Below, piece after piece: positions 41,154 through 48,056 of a stretch of DNA of 48,056 bases. This stretch comes from Prevotellaceae bacterium UBA4336 (GTDB lineage: Bacteria; Bacteroidota; Bacteroidia; Bacteroidales; Bacteroidaceae). Position numbers and translations under genes: made by a program. The notes under the pieces are model-generated. The model searched no databases and was not told the DNA's origin. It saw only the letters and a program-made list of their open reading frames with translations. The stretch covers positions 6,372-54,427 of the forward strand of contig DGTM01000038.1 of assembly GCA_002394305.1 (NCBI GenBank), given 5' to 3'. Position 1 is the first letter of the stretch; each line of letters begins with the position of its first letter.

Positions 41154-43310
41154 TTATTCATCCTTCAGCGTTGCCTGATATTCAGCAACGAGCTTCTGCT
41201 GAACGTCGGCAGGAACGAGTTCGTAGCTTGCGAACTTCGTGTTGAAGCTTGCACGGCCACCGGTCAGGCTGCTCAGCGCGGTGCTGTAGCTTGCCATCTC
41301 CTTCAGCGGAGCCTTTGCCGTAAGCTTCTCGTAGCCGTTCTCGCTGCTCATGCCCATGATCATGGCGCGGCGTCCCTGCAGGTCGCTCATCACGTCGCCC
41401 ATCTTGTCGCTCGGCACGAGAACCTCAACGTCGTAGATAGGCTCCAGAATCTTCGGGCCTGCCTCCTTGAAGGCCTGTGCGAAGGCCTGACGGCCAGCCA
41501 GCATGAAGGACAGTTCGTTGGAGTCAACCGGGTGCATCTTGCCGTCGTAGACGATGACGCGGACGTCGCGGGCATAGCAACCTGTGAGGGGACCTTGTTC
41601 CATGCGCTGCATGATACCCTTCAGGATGGCGGGCATGAAACGTGCATCAATGGCGCCGCCGACCACGCTGTTGATGAAGACGAGCTTGCCGCCCCACTCC
41701 AGGTCAACAACTTCCTCGCTCTTGGCGTTGATGCGATACTCCTGGTTGCCGAAGCGATAGACCTCGGGAGCAGGCATGCCTTCTACGTAAGGCTCGACGA
41801 TGAGATGCACCTCACCGAACTGACCTGCGCCGCCCGACTGCTTCTTGTGGCGATAGTCGGCACGTGCAGCCTTCGTGATGGTCTCACGATAGGGAATCTT
41901 CGGCTCGTCAAATACAATCTGAATCTTCTCGTTGTTCTCCATGCGCCACTTCAGCGTGCGCAGGTGGAACTCGCCCTGTCCGTGAACAAGAATCTGGCGA
42001 AGTTCCTTGCTCTGCTCAATCTGCCACGTGGGATCCTCCTCGCGCATCTTCTGCAGGGCGTTCATCATCTTCTCGGTCTCGCTCTCGTTGACGGCACGGA
42101 TGGCACGCGAGTACTTCGAGTTGGGATATTTGATGAAGTTGAAGTGGTTCTCACAGTCTTTGCCGTTGAGCGTGTTGCCAGTCTTCACGTCCTTCAGCTT
42201 TACGCTGCAGCCGATGTCGCCAGCTTCCAGCTTCTCCACCTTGATGCGGTTGGCACCTGCACATGCGAACATCTGTGCAATACGCTCCTTGCTGCCGCGG
42301 TCGGCATTGGTCAGGTCCATGCCTTCCTGCACTGTGCCGCTCATCACTTTGAAGTACTGCACTTCGCCGATGTGGGGCTCCATTGCTGTCTTGAAGAAGA
42401 AGAGGCTGACGGGACCTTCGGCGTCGGGAGCAACTTCCTCGCCGCGGGAGTTGAACACCTTGGGCATCTCGTCGACGAAAGGAACGACGTTGCCGAGGAA
42501 TTCCATAAGGCGACGTACGCCCATGTCGCGAACTGCATCAACGCAGAATACGGGGAACATGCCGCGGCTGATAAGGCCCTTACGGATGCCTTCGCGCATC
42601 TCGTCTTCTGTCAGGTCTTCGCTCTCGAAGAACTTCTCCATGAGTGTCTCGTCGTGCTCGGCTGCTGCTTCGATGAGTGCCTTGTGCATTTCCAGTGCCT
42701 TGTCCATCTGGTCGGCAGGAATGTCTTCAATCTTCGGTTCGCCACCATCGGGGCCCCAGGAATACTTCTTCATGAGCAGGACGTCGATGAGAGAATTGAA
42801 GTTCGGACCTGTCTCAATGGGGTACTGGACGGGAACAATCTTCGGACCATAAATGCTTGTCAGCTGTTCGAGGAGCTGATCGTAGTCGCAGTTCTCGTCG
42901 TCGAGCTGGTTGACGAGGAAGATGACAGGCTTGCCCAGTTTTTCTGTATAACGGAAGTGGTTCTGTGTGCCCACCTCTACGCCGGCTGCTCCCTTGAGCA
43001 GAATGATGGCGGTGTCGGTGACGTTGAGCGCCGTAAGTGCTGCGCCTGCGAAGTCATCACTGCCCGGGCAGTCAATGAAGTTGATTTTCTTGCCGTTCCA
43101 CTCAACGTGGCATACGGTAGAGAATACAGAGTAACCATACTCGTGCTCTACGGGGAAGTAGTCGCTGACCGTCGTGTGCAGACTGACTCTGCCGCGGCGC
43201 TTGATGATGCCGGCCTCGTAGAGCATAGCTTCAGTCAAGGTCGTTTTGCCCGCACCGTCATTGCCTAAAAGGGCAATGTTTTTAATCTCTTTAGTCTTAT
43301 AAACCTTCAT
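41154..43310 (-). CDS. EF-G paralogue (EF-G2-like) with altered GTPase motifs
   Basis: 718 aa from the ATG at 43310 (MKVYKTKEIKNIALLGN); an in-frame upstream ATG at 43352 gives a non-family extension. The P-loop is GNDGAGKTT (16-24). G3 reads DCPGSDDF (80-87) where EF-G has DTPGHVDF, so the catalytic His is Ser84. G4 reads NQLD (134-137) instead of NKxD. Switch I lacks the usual RGIT. Domains III to V, with the GGAGQFGEVHL strand and the C-terminal ASYELVP segment, are kept. A Bacteroides EF-G paralogue, EF-G2, has been reported to support translation without normal GTPase activity; this protein fits that type. Confidence 0.87.
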   Translation of the reverse strand: MKVYKTKEIKNIALLGNDGAGKTTLTEAMLYEAGIIKRRGRVSLHTTVSDYFPVEHEYGYSVFSTVCHVEWNGKKINFIDCPGSDDFAGAALTALNVTDTAIILLKGAAGVEVGTQNHFRYTEKLGKPVIFLVNQLDDENCDYDQLLEQLTSIYGPKIVPVQYPIETGPNFNSLIDVLLMKKYSWGPDGGEPKIEDIPADQMDKALEMHKALIEAAAEHDETLMEKFFESEDLTEDEMREGIRKGLISRGMFPVFCVDAVRDMGVRRLMEFLGNVVPFVDEMPKVFNSRGEEVAPDAEGPVSLFFFKTAMEPHIGEVQYFKVMSGTVQEGMDLTNADRGSKERIAQMFACAGANRIKVEKLEAGDIGCSVKLKDVKTGNTLNGKDCENHFNFIKYPNSKYSRAIRAVNESETEKMMNALQKMREEDPTWQIEQSKELRQILVHGQGEFHLRTLKWRMENNEKIQIVFDEPKIPYRETITKAARADYRHKKQSGGAGQFGEVHLIVEPYVEGMPAPEVYRFGNQEYRINAKSEEVVDLEWGGKLVFINSVVGGAIDARFMPAILKGIMQRMEQGPLTGCYARDVRVIVYDGKMHPVDSNELSFMLAGRQAFAQAFKEAGPKILEPIYDVEVLVPSDKMGDVMSDLQGRRAMIMGMSSENGYEKLTAKAPLKEMASYSTALSSLTGGRASFNTKFASYELVPADVQQKLVAEYQATLKDE

Positions 43311-43413
43311 ATTTATAGTGTTTTTATTGGTTAATATCGCTATTTCGGGCATAAATTTACTACAAATTCCCGTAATGGCAAGGGCACAGCGATATGTTAA
43401 ACAACATAAAACC

Positions 43414-44526
43414 CTATTTCATGAGGTCGCTAATGATATTGTTGGAGGTGAAGATGCCTTCTTGGGTGAGGCAAAGGTGCCCGTCGCGGACCTCCAAAAG
43501 GTTTTTTGCAAGGTGGGGCGCAGCTTGCTTGAGGCAATAGTTGCGGTCGTCGGAAGGCAGGTGGTAAAGCGGGATGCCTGTGCTTGTTCGCAGGCGTGTC
43601 ATGATGAACTCGTCGTAGCGTTCATCGTCGCTGAGAATCTCTTCTTCGTGCGGGACGTCGTCCTTTGCGGCGATGTACGACTTGATGTCGGAAAGGTTGG
43701 CACGCCGGGTACGTAGGCCGTCGTAGGAGTGAGCGCCGGCACCAAGTCCGAGGTAAGGGATTCCTTGCCAGTAGCTGCTGTTGTGGCGGGAGTGAAAGCC
43801 GGGCCGTGCAAAGTTGGAAATCTCGTAATGAAGGAAGCCTGCCTGTCTTGTTGCGGCAATCAAGTGATTATACATCTGTCGGGACAGCTCCTCGTCGGTC
43901 TCCTGGATGTCTCCTTTACGGAGCATGACGTCGAGCGGTGTGCCTTCCTCGTAGGAGAGGGCGTAGGCACTGAGGTGAGTGATGCCGAGGCTGAGGGCTT
44001 GTCCTACGTCGCTTTGCCAGTCGTGCATCGTCTGTCCGGGTAGCCCGTAGATGAGGTCGAGACTGATGTTTGTGATGCCTGCTTCCTTGCAGGTCTGTAC
44101 GGCGTTGACCGTTTGGCGCGAAGTGTGGCGACGCCCGAGGAAGCGGAGCAGGCGGTCGCTGAACGTCTGTGCTCCCATGCTGATACGGTTGACGGGTGTC
44201 TGCCTGATGCTTTCCATCCATGCGGGTGTGACGTCATCGGGGTTGGCTTCGATGGTCACCTCGGCATCGGCGTCAAGACTGAAGCATGCGCTGACGGACG
44301 AAAAGATTCTCTGCAAGGCTTCTGGCGGCAGCAAGCTCGGCGTGCCGCCCCCTATATATAGAGTATGTACGCGCGTACCTTTTATATATTGTCTTCTGTG
44401 CTGTATCTCCTGCTCCAGGGCGTGTGCGTACGAGAGCATCGTGTCCCGGCCCAGTGTGGTGGAGTAGAAGTCGCAGTAGATACAGCGCGACCGGCAGAAG
44501 GGGATGTGGATATAGATGCCAGCCAC
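43414..44526 (-). CDS. hemW: HemW-like radical SAM protein
   Basis: 370 aa. CRSRCIYC (Cys11, Cys15, Cys18; C-x3-C-x2-C) is the SAM-cluster motif, and LYIGGGTPSLL is the SAM-binding strand. The C-terminal HemN/HemW-type domain contains LGLGAGAHSYD. HemW inserts or carries haem rather than oxidising coproporphyrinogen; the four extra N-terminal Cys of HemN are not seen. It starts 4 bp after the DUF4827 gene. Confidence 0.93.
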   Translation of the reverse strand: MAGIYIHIPFCRSRCIYCDFYSTTLGRDTMLSYAHALEQEIQHRRQYIKGTRVHTLYIGGGTPSLLPPEALQRIFSSVSACFSLDADAEVTIEANPDDVTPAWMESIRQTPVNRISMGAQTFSDRLLRFLGRRHTSRQTVNAVQTCKEAGITNISLDLIYGLPGQTMHDWQSDVGQALSLGITHLSAYALSYEEGTPLDVMLRKGDIQETDEELSRQMYNHLIAATRQAGFLHYEISNFARPGFHSRHNSSYWQGIPYLGLGAGAHSYDGLRTRRANLSDIKSYIAAKDDVPHEEEILSDDERYDEFIMTRLRTSTGIPLYHLPSDDRNYCLKQAAPHLAKNLLEVRDGHLCLTQEGIFTSNNIISDLMK

Positions 44527-44530
44527 AGCT

Positions 44531-45223
44531 TCAGTCGCGCATCTTCTGGAAGGTTATCTCGTAGAAGCAGGGATAGACGTTGCTTGTGGCACTGACCTGT
44601 CCTTCGCTGTGCGGCACTATCAGACGTACTTTGGCGATGCCTTCGTCTGGGTTCTCCTGCCGGCCTATACGGATATACGAGAAGGGTATGAGCCATCCGC
44701 TGGGCACGCTGGTGCTTTTGTACTGGAGATACATGGCTCCGCCTCCGTTGTATTCTGTGTCGAAGGTTGCAGAGAAGCTTCCTGAGTAGTTTGTTATCTT
44801 GATGATGTCGGGGTTGGGATGCCAGTAGTTGACGTCGTTGCGGAGCTGAATGCTGTCGCCCATGATGTTGAACTCCACGAAGCGGCAGATGACGCGTGCC
44901 GTCTTCCCCGACTCGAGTTTCTCGCCTGTGCCTTTGCGCACGATCTGCATGTACACGCCGGAGTTGCTGAAGAGGACGTACTGGTTCCTTGCCAGGTCGG
45001 TGGTGGAGTCCTGCTCGAGGAACTGTTGTTCGGTGATGGCCTCTATGTTGCCTACGTAGCAGACGGTGTCGCCGTTCTCGTCGCGCACGCAGATGTCGCG
45101 ATCCAGGAAGGTGGAGATGGCTTTGCTCTCTTTCTCCTTCTGTTCTGCATAGGTCTCGACGTTGTTGCACGAGGCAAGGAAGCTTGAGAGGAGCAGGAAC
45201 AGCAGATATAGCGTTTTCTTCAT
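44531..45223 (-). CDS. DUF4827 lipoprotein (FKBP-like)
   Basis: 230 aa from the ATG at 45223 (MKKTLYLLFLLLSSFLASCNN). The lipobox LASC places the mature Cys at 19; a longer frame to 45817 is a shadow. DUF4827 is a Bacteroidales lipoprotein family. The VRKGTGEKLESGKTARVICRF segment (given as VRKGTGEKL and GKTARVIC) resembles the start of FKBP-type folds. The role is unknown. The -7 box TACCTTTG lies 22 bp upstream. hemW follows 4 bp later. Confidence 0.88.
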   Translation of the reverse strand: MKKTLYLLFLLLSSFLASCNNVETYAEQKEKESKAISTFLDRDICVRDENGDTVCYVGNIEAITEQQFLEQDSTTDLARNQYVLFSNSGVYMQIVRKGTGEKLESGKTARVICRFVEFNIMGDSIQLRNDVNYWHPNPDIIKITNYSGSFSATFDTEYNGGGAMYLQYKSTSVPSGWLIPFSYIRIGRQENPDEGIAKVRLIVPHSEGQVSATSNVYPCFYEITFQKMRD

Positions 45224-45244
45224 GTTTGTGTGTTTATTTGGTGG

Positions 45245-45252
45245 CAAAGGTA
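45245..45252 (-). promoter_or_regulatory. Promoter -7 box of the DUF4827-hemW unit
   Basis: TACCTTTG on the minus strand (complement of 45245-45252). The -33 element is not clear. Leader about 15 nt. Confidence 0.6.
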
Positions 45253-45306
45253 CGAAAAAGATACGGAATGTTTTCTTTTGTGCGGTTGAAAGTGAGTGTA
45301 GATTGC

Positions 45307-46338
45307 TTATTTTAACATTTCGGAAAAGCTCTCGACGGCCTTCTGCACGGTCTTGCATGCTTCTTGCATGGTGCAGACAAGCTTGCCGCCGCTGGCGTTC
45401 TTGTGCCCGCCGCCGCCGAAGAAGCGCGATGCCATCTGGTCGCATGGGAAGTCGTCGACGCTGCGCAGGCTGAGCTTCATGGTGCCGGGATGCTCTGTGT
45501 CCTCGTTGATGAAGATGCTGAGCCGCATGCCAAGTATTTGCAGGGGGATGTTGACGAGGCCTTCCGTGTCGCCGTTCTTGACGTTGAAGCGCCGCCGCTC
45601 TTCGTTGGTGAGGGTGATGATGGTTGTGTGGTAGTTGTGCAGGACCTTCATGTTCACATAGAGCAGATAGCCTTGCAGACGCAGACGGCCTTCGGATGCT
45701 GTGTAGAAGACGTTGCGGTAGATCTGGTCCTTGTCTATGCCGCGGGCCAGGAGCTGGCTGATGCATTCGTAGATGACGGGGCGGCTGGAGTTGAAGGAGA
45801 AGGCGCCTGTGTCGCACATCATGGCGGCATAGAGGCAGACGGCTTCATCCTGCGAGATGCTGCCGAGCTCGCCGAGCTGGTGCAGCAGGTGGCAGATGAC
45901 TTCGCCCGTGGCACACATGTCGGGCTGGGAGACTGTGAGCTGGCAGAAGTAGGCGGGGTCGAGATGGTGGTCGATGAGGATGCGCGGTGCCTGGCTTGCC
46001 ATCACCGTTTCCTCCAGGCCGCTGAGCCGGCTTGGCTGGTTGAGGTCGCAGATGATGATGAGGTCTGCCTGGGCGACGGCTGCCTTTGCCTGTTCCTGCT
46101 GCCGTGTGTAGACGAGGATGCTGTCAGCCCCGGGCATCCATTTCAGGAAATCGGGGAAGATGTTGGGCATAGCCACTGTGACCTGTTTGCCTTTCCTCCT
46201 GAGGTAGTTCGCCATGGCGAGCGAGGAGCCTATGGCATCGCCGTCGGGGCTGACGTGTGCGCTGATGACGACTTTCGTGCAGTCGTCCAGCAGGGTCTTG
46301 AGTTCATGCAGTTTCTCTTGGGATAATATGTTTTCCAT
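45307..46338 (-). CDS. DHH/DHHA1 phosphoesterase (NrnA-like)
   Basis: 343 aa. SAHVSPDGDAIGSSL (His28, Asp32, Asp34) is DHH motif I, LIDHHLDPAYF holds the DHH triad, and GGGGHKNASGG near the C-terminus is the DHHA1 motif. These proteins degrade nanoRNA or dephosphorylate pAp, or hydrolyse linear dinucleotides. It lies 6 bp after the S41 protease gene, so the two form an operon. Confidence 0.93.
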   Translation of the reverse strand: MENILSQEKLHELKTLLDDCTKVVISAHVSPDGDAIGSSLAMANYLRRKGKQVTVAMPNIFPDFLKWMPGADSILVYTRQQEQAKAAVAQADLIIICDLNQPSRLSGLEETVMASQAPRILIDHHLDPAYFCQLTVSQPDMCATGEVICHLLHQLGELGSISQDEAVCLYAAMMCDTGAFSFNSSRPVIYECISQLLARGIDKDQIYRNVFYTASEGRLRLQGYLLYVNMKVLHNYHTTIITLTNEERRRFNVKNGDTEGLVNIPLQILGMRLSIFINEDTEHPGTMKLSLRSVDDFPCDQMASRFFGGGGHKNASGGKLVCTMQEACKTVQKAVESFSEMLK

Positions 46339-46344
46339 GGCGGG

Positions 46345-47976
46345 TTATTGATTGTCTGTTTCCGGTGCTTGGGGGAAGGAGAGGCCTTGCCTGAGTACTT
46401 CTTGTGCGCGGTTGACCACGGGGTCGTCCTTGCCGATGAACATGAGGTAGTCCTTTATGTCGCCTACATAATTGATGATGTTGCCGTAGATGGCCCGTTC
46501 GAAGAGGCGGCGGCTCTTCTGCAGCATCAGGTTGCGGCGGCGCAGCTGGTGCTTCTCGCCGAACTGTGCGAACTTTTCCAGCAGGTTCTCTTTGCGGAGA
46601 TGCTGTTCCATGCGGTCCACGGTGCGGAGCGAAGTGAGCTTTGCGCGGTTCTCGTCGGCGTAGGCGAAGGCGAACTGATGGATGAGTCCTGTGAAGACGG
46701 CTTCGCGGTAGTAGGATGTGATGGCGGTGGTGTCTTCGGGGACGAAGATGTCGGGTGTGATGCCGCCTCCGCCGTAGACGATGCGTCCGAGGCTCGTCTT
46801 ATACTGCTGTCCCTGCTGCGGGATGCTGTCCTGCGAGAAGTATTCTCCGCGTTCGTAGCGTGCCAGCAGGTCGTTTTCGTACTCTTCGCCGTGCCCTTTC
46901 TCGTAGGGTTTCTGTATGCAGCGTCCGCTGGGCGTGTAGTAGCGTGCCACGGTGAGGCGGACCACGCTGCCGTCGCGGAAGTTCATGGGTTGCTGCACTA
47001 GTCCCTTGCCGTAGGTGCGTCGGCCTACGATGGTGCCGCGGTCGTTGTCCTGGATGGCTCCGGCGAATATCTCGCTGGCGCTGGCGCTGAACTCATCTAC
47101 GAGCACCACGAGCGGTAGCTTCTGGAAGGTGCCGCGCCCGTCGCTCGCAAACTCTTCGCGGGGGCTCTTGCGTCCTTCGGTATAGACGATGAGTTTGCCG
47201 CCCGGCAGGAACTCGTTGACCATCTGTATGGCTGTGAGCATGTAGCCTCCGCCATTGCCGCGCAGGTCGACGATGAGTCCCTTCATGCCTTCCATGTTGA
47301 GGTTGGCAAGGGCCACGAGCATCTCGGCATAGGTCTGCTCGCCGAAGTTCTTGACGTGCAGGTAGCCGGTCTTGTCGTCCATCATGTAGTAGGCGTCGAC
47401 GCTGATGACTGGTATGTCGCCGCGAACGACGGTGAAGTACTGGAGGTCTGGCGTGCCGTGGCGCTTGATGCCGAGCTTGACGGTGGAGCCTTTCACGCCC
47501 TTGAGGTGCTTCATGACGTTGGTGTCCTCCATTCCGACGAGCGACGTCGTGTCGGCTGTGACGATGCGGTCTCCAGCCAGGATGCCGACCTTTTCGGCCG
47601 GTCCGCCGTGGATGACGGACATCACGTTCACGGTGTCGCGTTCCATGCGGAACTGCACGCCGATGCCGCTGAAGGAGCCTTTCAGGTCCTCGCTTGCTTC
47701 CTCGGCATCCTTGGGGCCGAAGTATTTGCTGTGCGGGTCGAGCTCGCTGAGTATCTGCGGCATGGCGTCCTCGACGAGGGTGTTCATGTCGACCGTGTCG
47801 ACGTAGTTGTTGTCGATGAGTTGCAGCAGGTAGCCCACCTTGTTTGTGCCGGTGTTGATGATGCTGATGCGGCCGCCCGAGAAGTGGTTGGCATAGAAGG
47901 TGCCGATGCAGATGCCTGCGATGGTGCCGAGGGCTATGAGCAGCGGCGTGAAGCGGTGCTTGGTGTCTGGGGTCAT
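46345..47976 (-). CDS. S41 C-terminal-processing protease (exported)
   Basis: 543 aa. An N-terminal membrane anchor or signal (about 10-28), a PDZ domain (about 85-170, SGIGVQFRME and GDRIVTADTTS) and the S41 catalytic domain: FSASASEIFAGAI (Ser nucleophile) and GRRTYGKGLVQ (Lys base). The family cleaves periplasmic proteins near their C-termini. A TACCTTTA near-consensus box lies only 4 nt before the ATG, suggesting a leaderless transcript. First gene of the pair with the DHH gene. Confidence 0.93.
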   Translation of the reverse strand: MTPDTKHRFTPLLIALGTIAGICIGTFYANHFSGGRISIINTGTNKVGYLLQLIDNNYVDTVDMNTLVEDAMPQILSELDPHSKYFGPKDAEEASEDLKGSFSGIGVQFRMERDTVNVMSVIHGGPAEKVGILAGDRIVTADTTSLVGMEDTNVMKHLKGVKGSTVKLGIKRHGTPDLQYFTVVRGDIPVISVDAYYMMDDKTGYLHVKNFGEQTYAEMLVALANLNMEGMKGLIVDLRGNGGGYMLTAIQMVNEFLPGGKLIVYTEGRKSPREEFASDGRGTFQKLPLVVLVDEFSASASEIFAGAIQDNDRGTIVGRRTYGKGLVQQPMNFRDGSVVRLTVARYYTPSGRCIQKPYEKGHGEEYENDLLARYERGEYFSQDSIPQQGQQYKTSLGRIVYGGGGITPDIFVPEDTTAITSYYREAVFTGLIHQFAFAYADENRAKLTSLRTVDRMEQHLRKENLLEKFAQFGEKHQLRRRNLMLQKSRRLFERAIYGNIINYVGDIKDYLMFIGKDDPVVNRAQEVLRQGLSFPQAPETDNQ

Positions 47977-48016
47977 GACGTAAAGGTAATTACTGTTTCT
48001 GGAGTTGCGGAACAGG

Positions 48017-48056
48017 AATAAGCTTTAGGCTCTTCCGAAAAAAGCGTTAGGCTCTT
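48017..48056. repeat. 22-bp array, same family as 17101-17232, reverse orientation (cut by window end)
   Basis: One full unit (48017-48038) and 18 bp of the next, both with the core AGCKTTAGGCTCTT. Reversed, this matches units such as the one at 17167 (AAGACCCTAACGCTTATTT). The array continues past the window edge, upstream of the S41 gene. Confidence 0.8.

Noticed and set aside
41532..43268. 578-aa antisense frame over the EF-G paralogue
   Set aside because: Cys/His/Val-rich shadow; no promoter, no family features.

Overview
The window looks like a chromosomal segment of a Bacteroidales bacterium, most likely Prevotella-like. This rests on Bacteroidota-restricted families (DUF5606, DUF3276/PUR-like, DUF4827, a ~310-aa NusB), an RprX/RprY two-component pair, a complete Na+-NQR operon, and many promoters of the Bacteroidota type (TTTG, ~20 bp, TAnnTTTG). 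No tRNA, rRNA, CRISPR array, transposase or integrase was seen.

Layout. 1-1.85 kb: pepD diverging from a small membrane protein through overlapping promoters. 1.86-7.3 kb: an AT-richer accessory island. It holds a WYL regulator paired with a PD-(D/E)XK nuclease-like protein, a terminator, then a same-strand run: a short sigma-70 factor lacking region 3, an unknown 152-aa protein, a miniature DnaE (Pol III alpha) derivative, a GyrA/ParC C-gate fragment and a single-pass membrane protein. A 58-aa ORF and a frameshifted small ORF follow. 7.36-13.45 kb: nqrABCDEF, where nqrA carries two in-frame repeat insertions, ended by a strong terminator. 13.6-17.05 kb: a lysine-rich exported coiled-coil protein, a CBM9-like protein, a CDP-alcohol phosphatidyltransferase and an IspD/TarI-like cytidylyltransferase, the last three tightly coupled. 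17.2-19.1 kb: a HAD phosphatase and an EFR1-type ferredoxin. 19.2-22.8 kb (minus): nusB-yajC-ybbR-like-coaE-DUF5606. 22.9-25.9 kb: a PUR-like protein, a YhhN-family protein and a HerA/DUF853 ATPase. 25.9-32.1 kb (plus): lepA, a Crp-like regulator, hpt, adk, obg, pgeF and an M23 peptidase. 32.2-35.5 kb (minus): DJ-1-like, ispD, recG. 35.7-38.3 kb: nadK and an ABC exporter. 38.4-38.6 kb: two short-period repeat arrays. 38.7-43.3 kb (minus): rprY, rprX and an EF-G paralogue with altered GTPase motifs. 43.4-48 kb (minus): hemW, a DUF4827 lipoprotein, a DHH phosphoesterase and an S41 protease.

The most unusual part is 3.68-6.14 kb. Three of four consecutive genes look like cut-down versions of core information-processing proteins (sigma factor, replicative polymerase, type IIA topoisomerase), with key catalytic parts missing. 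I know of no described system with this composition. A second theme is repeats: 8-, 10- and 22-bp arrays that run into the 3' ends of genes, a 21-bp dyad array, and intergenic-type repeats embedded in frame within nqrA.
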